Part shown: in pieces, positions 53,014 to 61,360 of the stretch | Position numbering within the stretch: position 1 is the stretch's first letter | Layout of the letters: every line of letters starts with the position of its first letter | Origin: CAXSBR01 sp964236495 | Lineage (GTDB): Bacteria > Actinomycetota > Actinomycetes > Mycobacteriales > Jatrophihabitantaceae | Direction of reading: 5' to 3' | NCBI GenBank assembly: GCA_964236495.1 | Contig: CAXSBR010000006.1 | Coordinates: 1-64,000, forward strand | DNA length: 64,000 nt | Made by a program: the position numbers and the translations under genes | The notes under the pieces: model-generated | What the model was told of the DNA's origin: nothing | What the model saw: the letters and a program-made list of their open reading frames with translations, nothing else | Database searches by the model: none

Positions 53014-54174
53014 GTGGCTGTCGCGCTGGCACGGTGGCACCCGGCGCATCGGCGCGACCTTCATCCGATCGCGTGGTGGATCTGGGCTCTGGGCATGGCG
53101 ACGGCGGTGTACCGCACCAGCAATCCGCTGCTACTGCTCCTGGTGGTTGCGGTGCTGGGGTTCGTCATCAGCGCGCGCCGCGGCGAAGCGCCGTGGGCAC
53201 GCGCGTTTCCCTACTACCTGTGCCTCGCGCTCATCGTCATCGGCATCCGGCTGGCGTTCCGGATAATTTTCGGCGGCGGGGTAGGACCCGGCGACCATGT
53301 GCTGTTTCGGCTGCCGCAGGTCGCGCTGCCGCACTGGTACACCGGCGTCCAGCTGGGCGGACCGGTGTCGCTGGAGGCGACGTTGTCCGCGGCGGTGGAC
53401 GGGTTGCGACTGGCCTGCCTGCTGTGCTGCATCGGCGCGGCCAACACGCTGGCCAATCCCAGACGGGCGCTGCGGGTGTTACCCGGCGCGCTGTACGAAC
53501 TCGGCGTGGCCGTCACCGTATCGCTCAGCGTCGCACCGCAGCTGATCGAGAGCGTGCAGCGGGTGCGTCGGGCCCGCCGCCTGCGCGCCGGGTCGACATC
53601 GGGCATGCGCGCGCTGGGTGCCATCGCCATCGCGGTGCTGCAGGATGCGCTTGACCGCTCACTGAAACTAGCTGCGTCGATGGATTCTCGCGGCTACGGG
53701 CGGTCCGCCGGGGCGTCAACAGCCCAACGCCGCGGCACGGCCGCGCTGCTGCTTGCCGGCATGGTCGGACTCTGCATCGGCGCGTACGGCCTGTTCGACC
53801 CGAACGCGCCCAGGCTGCTGGCGACGCCGGCGATCCTCCTAGGCGCCGCGCTGTGCTGCGCCGGCCTCGCGCTGGGCGGACGGCGGGTGCGACGGACCAG
53901 CTACCGACCAGATCCGTGGCTGGCACCGGAGTGGGCCGTCGCCGCCTGCGGCGTGGTAGCGGGCGTTGCGTTGTTCGTCAGCACGGGCTACTCGCCGGGC
54001 GAGCTGAATCCGTCGCTGTACCCATTGAGCTGGCCGCCGCTGCCGATCGTGCCGACGCTGGCGATCCTGGTCGGCGTTCTGCCCGCGATCCTCGCCCCCC
54101 GCGCCCCGCGCCCGGCCGAACCGGTGCGCCGCGCGTATCAGCCTGCTCGAGCGGACGCCCGGGTGCCGGCGTGA
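53014..54174 (+). CDS. ecfT: EcfT, transmembrane coupling component of an ECF transporter
   Basis: A 386-residue CbiQ/EcfT-family membrane protein with about six to eight helices. The two cytoplasmic coupling motifs that contact the ATPases are present: RVRRARRLRAG and LKLAASMDSRGYGRS. EcfT links the substrate-binding S protein to the ATP-binding pair. The GTG start follows the previous stop by one base, and its own stop overlaps the ATPase gene by 4 bases. The C-terminal half carries extra helices beyond a minimal EcfT. Confidence 0.9.
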   Translation: MAVALARWHPAHRRDLHPIAWWIWALGMATAVYRTSNPLLLLLVVAVLGFVISARRGEAPWARAFPYYLCLALIVIGIRLAFRIIFGGGVGPGDHVLFRLPQVALPHWYTGVQLGGPVSLEATLSAAVDGLRLACLLCCIGAANTLANPRRALRVLPGALYELGVAVTVSLSVAPQLIESVQRVRRARRLRAGSTSGMRALGAIAIAVLQDALDRSLKLAASMDSRGYGRSAGASTAQRRGTAALLLAGMVGLCIGAYGLFDPNAPRLLATPAILLGAALCCAGLALGGRRVRRTSYRPDPWLAPEWAVAACGVVAGVALFVSTGYSPGELNPSLYPLSWPPLPIVPTLAILVGVLPAILAPRAPRPAEPVRRAYQPARADARVPA

Positions 54175-55871
54175 TCGAGTTCCAGCACGTCACGGTCACC
54201 TACGCCGACGCCGCAACCCCCACCTTGCGCGACGTCGATCTGACGATCGAGGAAGGCGAGCTGTGCCTCGTCGTCGGCCCGACCGGTGCCGGCAAGTCCA
54301 CACTGCTCGGGGCGGTCAACGGGCTGGTGCCGCACTTCACCGGCGGCACGCTGGCCGGCCGGGTGACCGTGGACGGCCGCGACACCCGCCGCCATCCTCC
54401 GCGCGAACTGGCCGACGTGGTGGGTGTCGTGGGCCAGGATCCGCTGGCCGGCTTCGTCACCGACACCGTCGAGCAGGAGCTGGCCTATGCGATGGAGCAG
54501 CTGGCGGTACCGCCTGACGTCATGCGCAAGCGCGTCGAGGAAACCCTGGATCTGCTCGGCCTGGCCGAACTGCGCTCTCGCGCCCTGCACCAGCTCTCCG
54601 GTGGCCAGCAGCAGCGGGTGGCGATCGGGGCGGTGCTGACGGCGCATCCGCGGGTGCTGGTGCTCGACGAGCCGACGTCCGCGCTCGATCCGACGGCCGC
54701 CGAGGAGGTGCTCGCCGCGATCACCCGGCTGGTGCACGACCTGGGCGTGACGGTGTTGCTGGCCGAGCACCGGCTCGAGCGCGTCGTCCAGTACGCCGAC
54801 TCGATGATCCATCTCAGCGGCGACGGCACCGCGCAGTATGGAGAGGCGCGCGGAGTGTTCGGCGCCCAATCCCCTGACGGTCGGCAGATGTTGGTCGCGC
54901 CGCCGATCGTCGAACTTGGGCGGCTCGCCGACTGGACGCCGCTGCCGCTGTCCGTGCGCGATGCCCGCCGCGCGGCCGGCCCGCTACGCGCACGGCTTGC
55001 CGATCGGCCGATGCCGCCCGTGCGAGGACGTGCAACGGGTAAAACATCGCGCGGCGAGAGACTGCCGCAACATCTACCGGCCGACGGCAACACGACGGCC
55101 CAACGGGCAGCGGTGATGCCGCTGCTGCGCGCGCGGGGCGTAGTAGTCCGCTATGGCGACGTAGTCGCAGTAAGGGGCATCGATCTAGATCTGGCCGCCG
55201 GGCAGGTGACGGCACTGATGGGCCGAAACGGCTCGGGTAAGTCGTCGCTGCTGTGGGCGCTGCAGGGCTCGGGACCGCGCCAGGGCGGCTCCGTGGACGT
55301 CGAGGGCGCTGATCCGCACCTGCTACCGGCGGCACGCGCCCGCAGACTTGTCGGGCTGGTGCCACAGACCGCGTCGGACCTGCTCTACCTCGACACCGTC
55401 CACGGCGAGCTGGCCCAGGCGGATGCTGAGTCCGCCGGCGCGTCGTCACCCCGGGCGCGGGTGCTGCTCGACCGCCTGACGCCCGGCATAGCCGACGACA
55501 TGCACCCGCGCGACCTGTCCGAAGGACAGCGGCTTGCGTTGGTGTTGGCTGTTCAGCTGCGCGCGGCGCCACCGGTGCTGCTGCTCGACGAGCCCACCCG
55601 GGGCCTGGACTACGCCGCCAAGCGTTCCCTCACCAAGATCGTCGACGGGCTGGCCGCCGAAGGACGAGCAGTGCTCATTTCCACTCACGACGTGGAGTTC
55701 GTCGCCGCGGCGGCGGACCGCGTCGTCGTGCTGGCCCAGGGCGAGATCGTCGCCGACGGCCCGACCGCGGACGTCGTTGCCTCGTCGCCGGCATTCGCCC
55801 CCCAGGTCAGCAAGGTGCTTGCGCCCCTGCCCTACCTGACCGTCGACCAGGTACGCCAGGCGCTGCAATGA
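54171..55871 (+). CDS. Fused ECF ATPase A1-A2 (two ABC domains)
   Basis: A 566-residue protein with two complete ABC domains. Domain 1: Walker A VGPTGAGKSTLL, signature LSGGQQQRVAIGA, Walker B VLVLDEPTSALDPTA, switch His in LLAEHRLERVV. Domain 2 (after a linker at ~residues 280-315): Walker A MGRNGSGKSSLL, signature LSEGQRLALVLA, Walker B VLLLDEPTRGLD, switch His in ISTHDVEFV. In ECF systems A and A' are often separate genes; here they are fused, as in many actinobacteria. Starts at GTG 54171 overlapping ecfT. Confidence 0.93.
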   Translation: MIEFQHVTVTYADAATPTLRDVDLTIEEGELCLVVGPTGAGKSTLLGAVNGLVPHFTGGTLAGRVTVDGRDTRRHPPRELADVVGVVGQDPLAGFVTDTVEQELAYAMEQLAVPPDVMRKRVEETLDLLGLAELRSRALHQLSGGQQQRVAIGAVLTAHPRVLVLDEPTSALDPTAAEEVLAAITRLVHDLGVTVLLAEHRLERVVQYADSMIHLSGDGTAQYGEARGVFGAQSPDGRQMLVAPPIVELGRLADWTPLPLSVRDARRAAGPLRARLADRPMPPVRGRATGKTSRGERLPQHLPADGNTTAQRAAVMPLLRARGVVVRYGDVVAVRGIDLDLAAGQVTALMGRNGSGKSSLLWALQGSGPRQGGSVDVEGADPHLLPAARARRLVGLVPQTASDLLYLDTVHGELAQADAESAGASSPRARVLLDRLTPGIADDMHPRDLSEGQRLALVLAVQLRAAPPVLLLDEPTRGLDYAAKRSLTKIVDGLAAEGRAVLISTHDVEFVAAAADRVVVLAQGEIVADGPTADVVASSPAFAPQVSKVLAPLPYLTVDQVRQALQ

Positions 55872-55902
55872 CCCAACGTCTCGTGCACGGAAAGGAGCCC
55901 GC

Positions 55903-56040
55903 GATGAGCGCTCGCGCGAAGAGCAATATGCCAGCGAGTGAGCATCGCAGCGACGAAGGAGCGAGGAGCGGAGCGAGCGCCGCGATGAGCGCTCGCGCGA
56001 AGAGCAATAGCGCCGGGACGAGCGCTCGCGCGAAGAGCAA
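55903..56040 (+). repeat. Composite repeat array at the start of the S-component gene
   Basis: Three copies of a 24-base unit, GATGAGCGCTCGCGCGAAGA plus GCAA (55903-55926, 55984-56007, 56017-56040, the last with one change), read SARAKSN in frame. Between the first two lies one GTGAG mini-element (55938-55971) flanked by AGCGA. ATGCCAGCGA appears both after copy 1 and after copy 3, as if the segment had been duplicated around the start of translation. Confidence 0.9.
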
Positions 56041-56935
56041 CATGCCAGCGATTCGGATCCGGCGGCGCACCCTCGTCACCATCCTGGTGGCGACATGCCT
56101 CGGGCTGGTCGCGTTCCTCTGGCCGTTCGTGCTGGCTCCGGGGCGGTTCGCGACATCCACGACGCCGGCCTTGATGTTCGCCTTGGTGCTGCTACTGGTG
56201 TTGGCCGTGGTGTTCGCCGAGATCGCCGAGGGCGGCATCGACAGCAAGGCGCTGGCGATGCTCGGCGTCCTGCCGGCGATCAACGCGGCACTGCGTCCGC
56301 TGGGCGCCGGGACCGCCGGCATCGAAACTGTCTTCTTCGTGCTCGTTCTCGCCGGGCGGGTGTTCGGCCCGGGCTTCGGATTCTCGCTGGGCTGTACGTC
56401 GCTGTTCGCTTCCGCGCTGCTCACCGGCGGAGTCGGGCCGTGGCTGCCGTACCAGATGTTCGGTTGTGCGTGGGTGGGCCTGCTCGCCGGCTGCCTGCCG
56501 CGATGTCATGGCCGCCGCGAGATCGCGCTGCTCGCCGCATTCGGCGGACTTGCCGGCTACCTCTACGGCTTCGCGCTCAACCTGTCGTTCTGGCCGTTCG
56601 CCGTGGATCCGACCAGCTCGATCGCCTATCTTCCCGGTGCGTCGCTCAGTACGCAGTGGCACCGCTATCTGATCTTCGACGCGACGACGTCGATGGGCTG
56701 GGACACCGGCCGGGCCATCACCAACGCCGTGCTGATAGTCGTTGCCGGACCGGCGGTGCTGGCCACGCTGCGGCGTGCCGCCCGGCGCGCCGCATTCGAG
56801 GCGCCGGTCCAATTCGTGCCCGCACCGACGGCGGCCTCAGCGAGAGGTGCTCTCCCGCACCACCAGCTCGTAGGGGACCTTGACGTCGCAGGGCTTGTCC
56901 TCCGAACCCGCGATGCGATCGGTCAGCAGTCGTAG
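55904..56935 (+). CDS. ECF transporter S component (CbrT-like candidate)
   Basis: A membrane protein with about six helices (VTILVATCLGLVAFLWPFVLAP; ALMFALVLLLVLAVVFAEI; LGVLPAINAALRPLGAGTAGIETVFFVLVLAGRVFGPGFGFSLGCTSLFASALLTGGVGPWLPYQMFG). This is the pattern of ECF substrate-specific subunits. Its place after a cobalamin riboswitch and the capture proteins suggests a corrinoid-specific S protein. AAAGGAG precedes ATG 55904; alternatives are ATG 55868 (overlaps the ATPase stop) and ATG 56042 (after the repeats). The last ~35 residues run antisense into lacI and look unlike a natural C-terminus, suggesting a lost stop codon. Confidence 0.75.
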   Translation: MSARAKSNMPASEHRSDEGARSGASAAMSARAKSNSAGTSARAKSNMPAIRIRRRTLVTILVATCLGLVAFLWPFVLAPGRFATSTTPALMFALVLLLVLAVVFAEIAEGGIDSKALAMLGVLPAINAALRPLGAGTAGIETVFFVLVLAGRVFGPGFGFSLGCTSLFASALLTGGVGPWLPYQMFGCAWVGLLAGCLPRCHGRREIALLAAFGGLAGYLYGFALNLSFWPFAVDPTSSIAYLPGASLSTQWHRYLIFDATTSMGWDTGRAITNAVLIVVAGPAVLATLRRAARRAAFEAPVQFVPAPTAASARGALPHHQLVGDLDVAGLVLRTRDAIGQQS

Positions 56936-57862
56936 TGCGGTGGCAGCGATCCGCGCCCTGTCGGGCCGGATCGACGTCAGCGACGGAATCGCGAAGCGGG
57001 TTTCCTCGACGTCGTCGAAGCCGACCACGCTGACGTCGGCGGGCACCCGCACCCCTCGCTCGTGCAGCGCGCGCAGGGTGCCTGAGGCCAGTTCGTCGCT
57101 GAAGCAGAAGATGGCGTCGGGCCGTGGCGGCGAGTCGAAAAGCGCATCCACCGCCGCCGCAGCGTCACCGCGCTGATAGGTGCGGGTGTACGCGCGTAGC
57201 GACGGATGCGCCGTCAGGCCGGCGGCCTTCAACGCCGCGAGGTAACCCTGCAGTCGCAGTTCCGACGTCGTGTCGGCCTCTGCCGTTCCACCGACCTCTG
57301 CCGACGTACCGCCCAACGCGGCGATGCACCGCCGCCCGGTGCCGATGAGGTGCATTACCGCGTCGCGGGCTGCCTGCACGTTGTCGATACCGACGTGGTC
57401 CAACGCCGAGTTCGCCGTGCGCTCGCCCAGCAACACGACCGGCACGCTCAGACCCAGCTCCGCCAGCGTGCGCCCGTGCAAACCCTGGGAGCTGAGCAGC
57501 ACCCCGTCGACCCAGCTGGAATGTCCAGCTACACCGAGCAGGGCCAGCTCGTGCTCGGGCTTGCCGCCGGTCTCGTCGATCATGACGGTGATGCCCAACT
57601 CGCTGGCCTGCTCCACGATCTCGTGTGCGAGCTCGGCGAAGTAGGCAACCGATATCTCGGGCACCAGCAGGGTGATGATGCCGGTGCGACCTTCCCGCAG
57701 CCCCCGCGCGAGCAGGTTGGGGCGGTAGTTCAACTCGTCGAGGGCCGCCTGCACCTTCGCACGCATGGCCGGTGAGACGTGATGGAAGTTATTGACGACG
57801 TTGGACACGGTGCGCGCGGAGACACCGGCTCGTTCGGCGACGTCGCGCAGAGTGACCGCCAC
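56837..57862 (-). CDS. LacI-family transcriptional regulator
   Basis: A 341-residue repressor with the LacI helix-turn-helix and hinge (VTLRDVAERAGVSARTVSNVVNNFHHVSPAMRAKVQAALDELNYRPNLLARGL) and a periplasmic-binding-protein-like effector domain (SVVGFDDVEETRFAIPSLTSIRPD). It probably binds the two TTGCATCGATGCAA sites upstream of the adjoining GH2 and importer genes. Its 3' end overlaps the tail of the ECF S gene by 99 bases on the opposite strand. The GH2 gene lies 64 bases upstream on the same strand. Confidence 0.93.
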   Translation of the reverse strand: MAVTLRDVAERAGVSARTVSNVVNNFHHVSPAMRAKVQAALDELNYRPNLLARGLREGRTGIITLLVPEISVAYFAELAHEIVEQASELGITVMIDETGGKPEHELALLGVAGHSSWVDGVLLSSQGLHGRTLAELGLSVPVVLLGERTANSALDHVGIDNVQAARDAVMHLIGTGRRCIAALGGTSAEVGGTAEADTTSELRLQGYLAALKAAGLTAHPSLRAYTRTYQRGDAAAAVDALFDSPPRPDAIFCFSDELASGTLRALHERGVRVPADVSVVGFDDVEETRFAIPSLTSIRPDRARIAATALRLLTDRIAGSEDKPCDVKVPYELVVRESTSR

Positions 57863-57925
57863 AAGTGCTCGCTTCCTGTTCGCCCGTTTCCGCGCGGCCC
57901 CGCCGGCCGCTGCGTCAGCGTCGGC

Positions 57926-59791
57926 TCAGTCGGTCCAGCCGAACGTCGAGCCCGGTGCCACGTTCGAACCGTCCTTCACACCCGTGACGATGTGGCGGAT
58001 GGCCTCGATCGAGATCTTGGGCCGTCCGTCGGCGTACAGCAACCCGTTGGTCTCCTGGCCGGTGTCCATGAACTGCGTGTAGCAGAACCCCATCACCTCG
58101 GTGCTGGAGCGCAGTGCTTCGAACAGTTGCAGCAACAGTCCGGCGTATTCGGAGTCCGAGCCGACGTGCTCGTAGCCCCACGCTCCCTTGTCGTCGGACA
58201 GGGAGACTCCGCCGAACTCGGTGATCATCAGCGGTGCCCGCCCGGCCAGGAACGCCTCCTCCTGAGCGGCTGTGACCATCGGCCGCCGACCCTGCGGGCC
58301 GTGCGCGGACAGCACGATGTCGAGCACCGACTGCCTGCTCGCCCACCGGGCTCGGAATACTTCCGGGTCGGTGGTGTAGTCGTGCAGGCCGAGGATGTCG
58401 CTGTCGACGTGCTCCCAACCGTCGTTGGAGATCACCGGTCGGCTCGGGTCCAGTGCCCGGGTGAGGTTGGCCAGTGCGCGCGCGTACTGCTGCTGGGCGA
58501 CGCTGCCCGATATGTCCTGCAGGCCCCAACTCTCGTTCACCGGCACCCACGTCACGATGCTGGGATGGCTACGGTCGCGCCGCACCAGCTCCATCCACTC
58601 CGCGATGAGCAGCTCGATGGCGATCGGGGAGAAGGCGTAGGCAGCCGCGGTCTCGCCCCACACGAGCAAGCCGAGCCGGTCGGTCCAGTACAGGAACCTC
58701 GGATCCTCGGCCTTCTGATGCACACGCACGGCGTTGAAGCCCATCGCCTTCATCAGCTCGACCTCGGCGCGCAGCTCGTCCGAGCCGGTGGAGGCAAGGT
58801 GCGTCTGCCGACGGAAGCCCTGATTGAGAACCGACCGAACGTAGTAGGGCGACTCGTTGAGCAGAAAGGTTCCGCTGCCCACGGCGGCGCTGCGTAGGCC
58901 CAGGTAGCTCGCTACCGAGTCGACAACGACGTCCGAATCACGCTCGCGGAGCACCACGTCGACGTCGATGAGCGCGGGATGTTCGGGCGTCCACAGCAGG
59001 CGAGCCCGTTCCTGTCCGTGCCGCAGCGCAGCGATAACTATGTCGACGTTCGTCGTTCGGTCGGTGACGACGACCGTCTGCTCGGCCAGCACCTCGTCGT
59101 CGAGGGTGAGCGTGAGCTCCAGGCGCAGCGCCCGGGTCGGCGTCCTGGCCAGCGTCAACTCCCCGTGCACCACGCTGGCGGCCAGATCGGGCGTCCACGC
59201 GACGTCGATGAGATGGTTCGCGCCCACCGCTTCCAGCCATACGCTCTGCCAGATTCCGGTGGTCCGGTCGTACCAGATCCCGTGCGGCTGCTCGCGCCAG
59301 TCCTGCTTGCCGCGGGGTTGTTCCAGGTTTGTGGGATCGTCCTCCACCCGCACGACGACGACGTGCTGTGCCGTGCTGCGATCCAACACGTCGGTGACGT
59401 CGGCAGAGAAGGGCGTCTGGCCGCCGACGTGCGCAGCTACCAGCTGGCCGTCGAACCAGACCTGCGCGCGAAAGTCGACCGCGCCGAGGTGCAGCAGAAT
59501 CCTGCCGTCGTCAGCGGGTTGCGGCACGTCGGCGACCCGTCGGCGGTACCACACCACCGAGTGGAAGCCGCGCTCGCCGACGCCTGATGCCGGCGCCTCA
59601 AACGGATAGGGAACCTGGATCTCACGGTCGAAGGCAGTGCTCGAGGCGGTCGAGCCATTATCGAACCAGCGCGCCGCCAGCCCCTCGTCGGCGTCGTCGA
59701 AGGCAAACTCCCACGCTCCGTCGAGGCTGGTCCACTTATCGCGCACGATGGTCGGTCGGGGATACGAACCGTCCTGCTGGGTGGCCCTCAT
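57926..59791 (-). CDS. Glycoside hydrolase family 2 beta-glycosidase
   Basis: A 621-residue GH2 enzyme (beta-galactosidase/beta-glucuronidase group). In order: a sugar-binding domain (WEFAFDDADEGLAARWF; VPYPFEAPASG; SVVWYRR), an immunoglobulin-like domain and a TIM barrel with acid/base Glu in WVPVNESWGLQD and nucleophile Glu in LMITEFGGVSLSDDKG. There is no signal peptide, so it acts in the cytoplasm on an imported oligosaccharide. ATG 59791 follows AGAGGAT; the longer frame covers the operator region. It is divergent from its likely importer. Confidence 0.9.
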   Translation of the reverse strand: MRATQQDGSYPRPTIVRDKWTSLDGAWEFAFDDADEGLAARWFDNGSTASSTAFDREIQVPYPFEAPASGVGERGFHSVVWYRRRVADVPQPADDGRILLHLGAVDFRAQVWFDGQLVAAHVGGQTPFSADVTDVLDRSTAQHVVVVRVEDDPTNLEQPRGKQDWREQPHGIWYDRTTGIWQSVWLEAVGANHLIDVAWTPDLAASVVHGELTLARTPTRALRLELTLTLDDEVLAEQTVVVTDRTTNVDIVIAALRHGQERARLLWTPEHPALIDVDVVLRERDSDVVVDSVASYLGLRSAAVGSGTFLLNESPYYVRSVLNQGFRRQTHLASTGSDELRAEVELMKAMGFNAVRVHQKAEDPRFLYWTDRLGLLVWGETAAAYAFSPIAIELLIAEWMELVRRDRSHPSIVTWVPVNESWGLQDISGSVAQQQYARALANLTRALDPSRPVISNDGWEHVDSDILGLHDYTTDPEVFRARWASRQSVLDIVLSAHGPQGRRPMVTAAQEEAFLAGRAPLMITEFGGVSLSDDKGAWGYEHVGSDSEYAGLLLQLFEALRSSTEVMGFCYTQFMDTGQETNGLLYADGRPKISIEAIRHIVTGVKDGSNVAPGSTFGWTD

Positions 59792-59866
59792 GTAGATCCT
59801 CTGGCTTGGTTCCGCTGCCCGCATCGACTGCGAAGTGCGGCCGGTTGGCACAGCCTCTCGCACTTC

Positions 59867-59880
59867 TTGCATCGATGCAA
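59867..59880. promoter_or_regulatory. LacI-type operator, site 1
   Basis: A perfect 14-bp palindrome TTGCATCGATGCAA, 76 bases upstream of the GH2 start on its template side. The central CG is typical of LacI-family operators. An identical site lies 54 bases away. Confidence 0.9.
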
Positions 59881-59920
59881 GATTGCCAAGACAGTTCGTG
59901 TAACCAATCGGAAACAACCC

Positions 59921-59934
59921 TTGCATCGATGCAA
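59921..59934. promoter_or_regulatory. LacI-type operator, site 2
   Basis: A second exact TTGCATCGATGCAA, 81 bases before the binding-protein start. The 54-bp centre-to-centre distance is about five helical turns, which would let one LacI tetramer bridge both sites and shut both divergent promoters. Confidence 0.9.
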
Positions 59935-60015
59935 ACCGTATGTGAGACTCCAGCAAAGCGAGCTCACGGTTACGCCAAAGTGATGCACAGGTTGCATAGG
60001 GGGAGTGGAAAACGC

Positions 60016-61350
60016 ATGAGCGGAGCTGTTTCCCGTCGTCAGGTCTTGGCCGCAGGCGGAGGACTGGGCCTGGCCGGCCTGCTCTCGGCGTGTTCGTCAC
60101 CGATCACATCGAGCCTCACCGGAAGCCAGCCCAACACGGCGGACGTCATCTTCTGGCACCTGTTCGGCGGCGGTGACGGCGCCAACATGAAGATCATGAC
60201 CGACAACGTGCAGAAGTCGACGCACCATTCGGTCGAGGCCACGCTGCTGTCGTGGGGCAACCCCTACTACACCAAGCTCGCCCTGTCGGCTTCGAGCGGG
60301 CGGCCGCCGGACGTCGCCATCGCCCACCTGTCGCGGTTGCCGCTGCTGGCGAAGGCCGGACTGCTGGAGCCGGTGCTGGATGCGGGCGCGAGCGCGGCTG
60401 GTATCACCCAGGACAAGTTCACCCCGGCTGCGTGGTCCAAGGCCACTGTCGGCGGCAAGGTGTACGCGGTGCCCCTGGACACCCACCCGTTCGTCATGTA
60501 TTACAACGTCGACCTCGCCAAGAAGGCCGGTTTGCTCAACGCGGCCGGCGACAACCTGAAGCCGCTCAACGGCAAGGACGACTTCGTCAACGCGTTGAAG
60601 GCGATGAAGTCGGCCGGCGCCAAGTACGGCGCGATCTCGGCCAACACCGCAGACCCGGCCACCACGTGGCGGTTCTTCATGACGCTCTACGCCGGCCTCG
60701 CCGGGCCGATCGTGACCGACGGTGGCACCAAGGTCGCTCTGGACAATGCCGCGCTGGAGGAGACTTTCGCCTTCATGCAGACGCTCACCGGCTCGTCACA
60801 CCTGATGCCGAGTAACGCCACCGACGCGACGGTCAGCACGCTGTTCGGCCAGGGCAGCGTCGGCTTCCTCTTCGACGGTGTGTGGCAGATCCCCACCTAC
60901 CGCACGATCAAGAAGCTCAACTTCAACGTCATCCCGTTCCCTGCGATCCTCGGACCGAAGCCGGTCGCCTACGCCGACTCCCACTCGCTGGTGATCCCAC
61001 GCGCGTCAGGTCGCAGCGCGAAGCGCACCGAGAACGCCGTCGGCTTCATCCGGGGACTTCTGGACAACAGCAACATCTGGGCCGGCGGCGGGCACGTCCC
61101 CGCGTGGCTGCCCGTGCAGAAGAGCAAGGAATTCCTGACGAAGAAGCCGCAGAGCAACTACATCCAAGCTGCCTTCAACGCCGTCTACGACCCAGAGGGC
61201 TGGTACACCGGCGCCGGATCGGACTTCCAGATCGCGATGGGCGGGGTCATCACCAACGTCCTGGCCGGTGCAACGAACCCGAAGAGAGCGGTCGGCGCCA
61301 TGACGTCGAGTCTCAAGCAGTTCTCCACCGCCATCGCTCCGGTCCAGTAA
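60016..61350 (+). CDS. Sugar-binding lipoprotein of ABC importer, Tat-type signal
   Basis: A 444-residue solute-binding protein. The signal peptide has a twin-arginine motif (SRRQVLAAGGGLGLAGLL) ending in lipobox LSAC, so it is likely exported folded and lipid-anchored. The body is a CUT1-type binding protein (ADVIFWHLFGGGDG; SASSGRPPDVAIAHLSRL; VYAVPLDTHPFVMYYN; FGQGSVGFLFDGVWQIPTY). First gene of the plus-strand importer operon controlled by the LacI sites. A GGGGAG site lies upstream of the ATG. Confidence 0.94.
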   Translation: MSGAVSRRQVLAAGGGLGLAGLLSACSSPITSSLTGSQPNTADVIFWHLFGGGDGANMKIMTDNVQKSTHHSVEATLLSWGNPYYTKLALSASSGRPPDVAIAHLSRLPLLAKAGLLEPVLDAGASAAGITQDKFTPAAWSKATVGGKVYAVPLDTHPFVMYYNVDLAKKAGLLNAAGDNLKPLNGKDDFVNALKAMKSAGAKYGAISANTADPATTWRFFMTLYAGLAGPIVTDGGTKVALDNAALEETFAFMQTLTGSSHLMPSNATDATVSTLFGQGSVGFLFDGVWQIPTYRTIKKLNFNVIPFPAILGPKPVAYADSHSLVIPRASGRSAKRTENAVGFIRGLLDNSNIWAGGGHVPAWLPVQKSKEFLTKKPQSNYIQAAFNAVYDPEGWYTGAGSDFQIAMGGVITNVLAGATNPKRAVGAMTSSLKQFSTAIAPVQ

Positions 61351-61360
61351 GGAACCAGCC

